NCBI RefSeq assembly: GCF_016758175.1
Contig: NZ_QYAB01000001.1
Coordinates: 1,013,162 to 1,077,161 of the forward strand
DNA: 64,000 nt
Reading direction: 5' to 3'
Source of the DNA: Leucobacter zeae
GTDB lineage: Bacteria; Actinomycetota; Actinomycetes; Actinomycetales; Microbacteriaceae
Position numbers and translations under genes: made by a program. Shown in pieces: positions 63,421-64,000 of the stretch (the first letter of the stretch is position 1; the number at the start of each line of letters is the position of its first letter). Below the pieces are notes generated by a model. That model saw nothing but the letters and a program-made list of their open reading frames with translations. It made no database searches and was not told the origin of the DNA.

Positions 63421-64000
63421 TCCCGAGGCGCCCCCGCGGGCTCCGGTCCGGGAGGAGGGCTCAAGTCCGGGAAGCGGTTCGCGGATTGCGGATCCCGGAG
63501 CGCCGGAGCGCGGATCCCGCAGCGCCGGTCCTGGATCCCGCAGCGGCGGCATGAGCCCATTCGCGAGTGAGTTGGTGCGGGTTCGTGCCGGCGCAGTTCG
63601 CAGGAACTCACTCGCGAGTGAGTTGGTGCAGGGCCGGGGCCTGGGCCCGGGTCCGGCTCCGGATCGCGGAGCGCCGGAGCGCGGATCCCGCAGCGCCGGC
63701 ACGAGCCCATTCGCGAGTGAGTTGGTGCGGGTTCGTGCCGGCGCAGTTCGCAGGAACTCACTCGCGAGTGAGTTGGTGCAGGGTCGGGGTCTGGGTTCGG
63801 GTCCGGATCCCGCAGCGCCGATCCCGGATCCCGCAGCGCCGGTATGAGCCCATTCGCGAGTGAGTTGGTGCGGGTTCGTGCCGGTGCAGCTCGCCGGAAC
63901 TCACTCGCGAGTGAGTTGGTGCGAGCGCTGAGAGGGGCCTGCTGAAACGGATCTGCCGAAGCGTGCGCGCCGGAGCGTGCGCGCCGGGATGCGCCCCGCA
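63421..64000. repeat. Palindrome array at right edge: three copies of a 77-bp unit
   Basis: Units at 63,553, 63,703 and 63,846 each contain the perfect 20-bp palindrome AACTCACTCGCGAGTGAGTT (63,605-63,624, 63,755-63,774, 63,898-63,917). A second upstream GCGAGTGAGTT copy allows an alternative stem-loop. Spacers share GGATCCCGCAGCGCCGG. Apparent open frames here are repeat artefacts. No gene is seen in 63,421-64,000. Confidence 0.85.

Noticed and set aside
63551-63863. Two overlapping open frames at the right edge
   Set aside because: Their protein sequence repeats with the DNA repeat and shows no domain.

Overview
The window is high-GC DNA from an actinobacterium. Frequent GTG starts, a LAXTG-type surface anchor, DUF6153 and DUF3817 proteins and CGNR zinc-finger proteins suggest Microbacteriaceae, perhaps close to Leucobacter or Microbacterium. 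The genus is a guess from protein style, not a database match.

Positions 1 to about 18,565 look like the right-hand part of an integrated mobile element. It starts with the end of an MFS transporter and a universal stress protein. Next is a copper/metal island: a CueP-like lipoprotein, a DUF305 lipoprotein and a DUF6153 protein, divergent from an MFS exporter across a CsoR-type operator. A large MobF relaxase-helicase follows, then a winged-helix replication-type protein with four 13-bp iteron-like repeats upstream, a small membrane protein and a tyrosine integrase. Between the integrase and the right end lies a five-gene co-directional block (12,062-18,317): HerA-type ATPase, NurA-type nuclease with a zinc-ribbon insert, Dam-type adenine methylase, an unrecognised 289-residue protein and a four-helix membrane protein. 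I regard it as a candidate restriction-type defence system and the most interesting part of the window. The element ends at a 3' half tRNA-Pro(GGG) sequence (18,522-18,565), the expected attachment-site scar. The left boundary is outside the window.

Positions 18,566-30,700 look chromosomal. They hold a decayed gene next to the attachment site, an APC permease/ureohydrolase/Lrp group for guanidino or amino compounds, two paralogous membrane proteins in tandem, and small accessory genes (DUF3592, VOC, GNAT, DUF1990, DUF2262, ankyrin).

Positions 30,691-50,321 are catabolic and envelope genes. A LysR regulator faces an MHS transporter, FAD monooxygenase and NADP-binding reductase operon, probably for an aromatic acid. 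Then come a CGNR regulator operon, a glutathionyl-hydroquinone-reductase-like enzyme, an ABC exporter divergent from a NarL-type two-component system, a BCCT transporter, a hydrolase, an FMN reductase, and an overlapping DM13-DoxX-molybdoenzyme operon divergent from an OmpR-type two-component system.

Positions 50,468-63,420 are surface functions: a 2209-residue repeat protein with tandem calcium-loop-like motifs and a LAVTG anchor, a binding-protein/VWA lipoprotein with a membrane partner and TelA, a sugar-dehydrogenase-like lipoprotein and a DUF3817 protein. The window ends in an array of perfect palindromes. A separate long-hairpin repeat family occurs three times between genes at 28.5, 36.4 and 37.8 kb.
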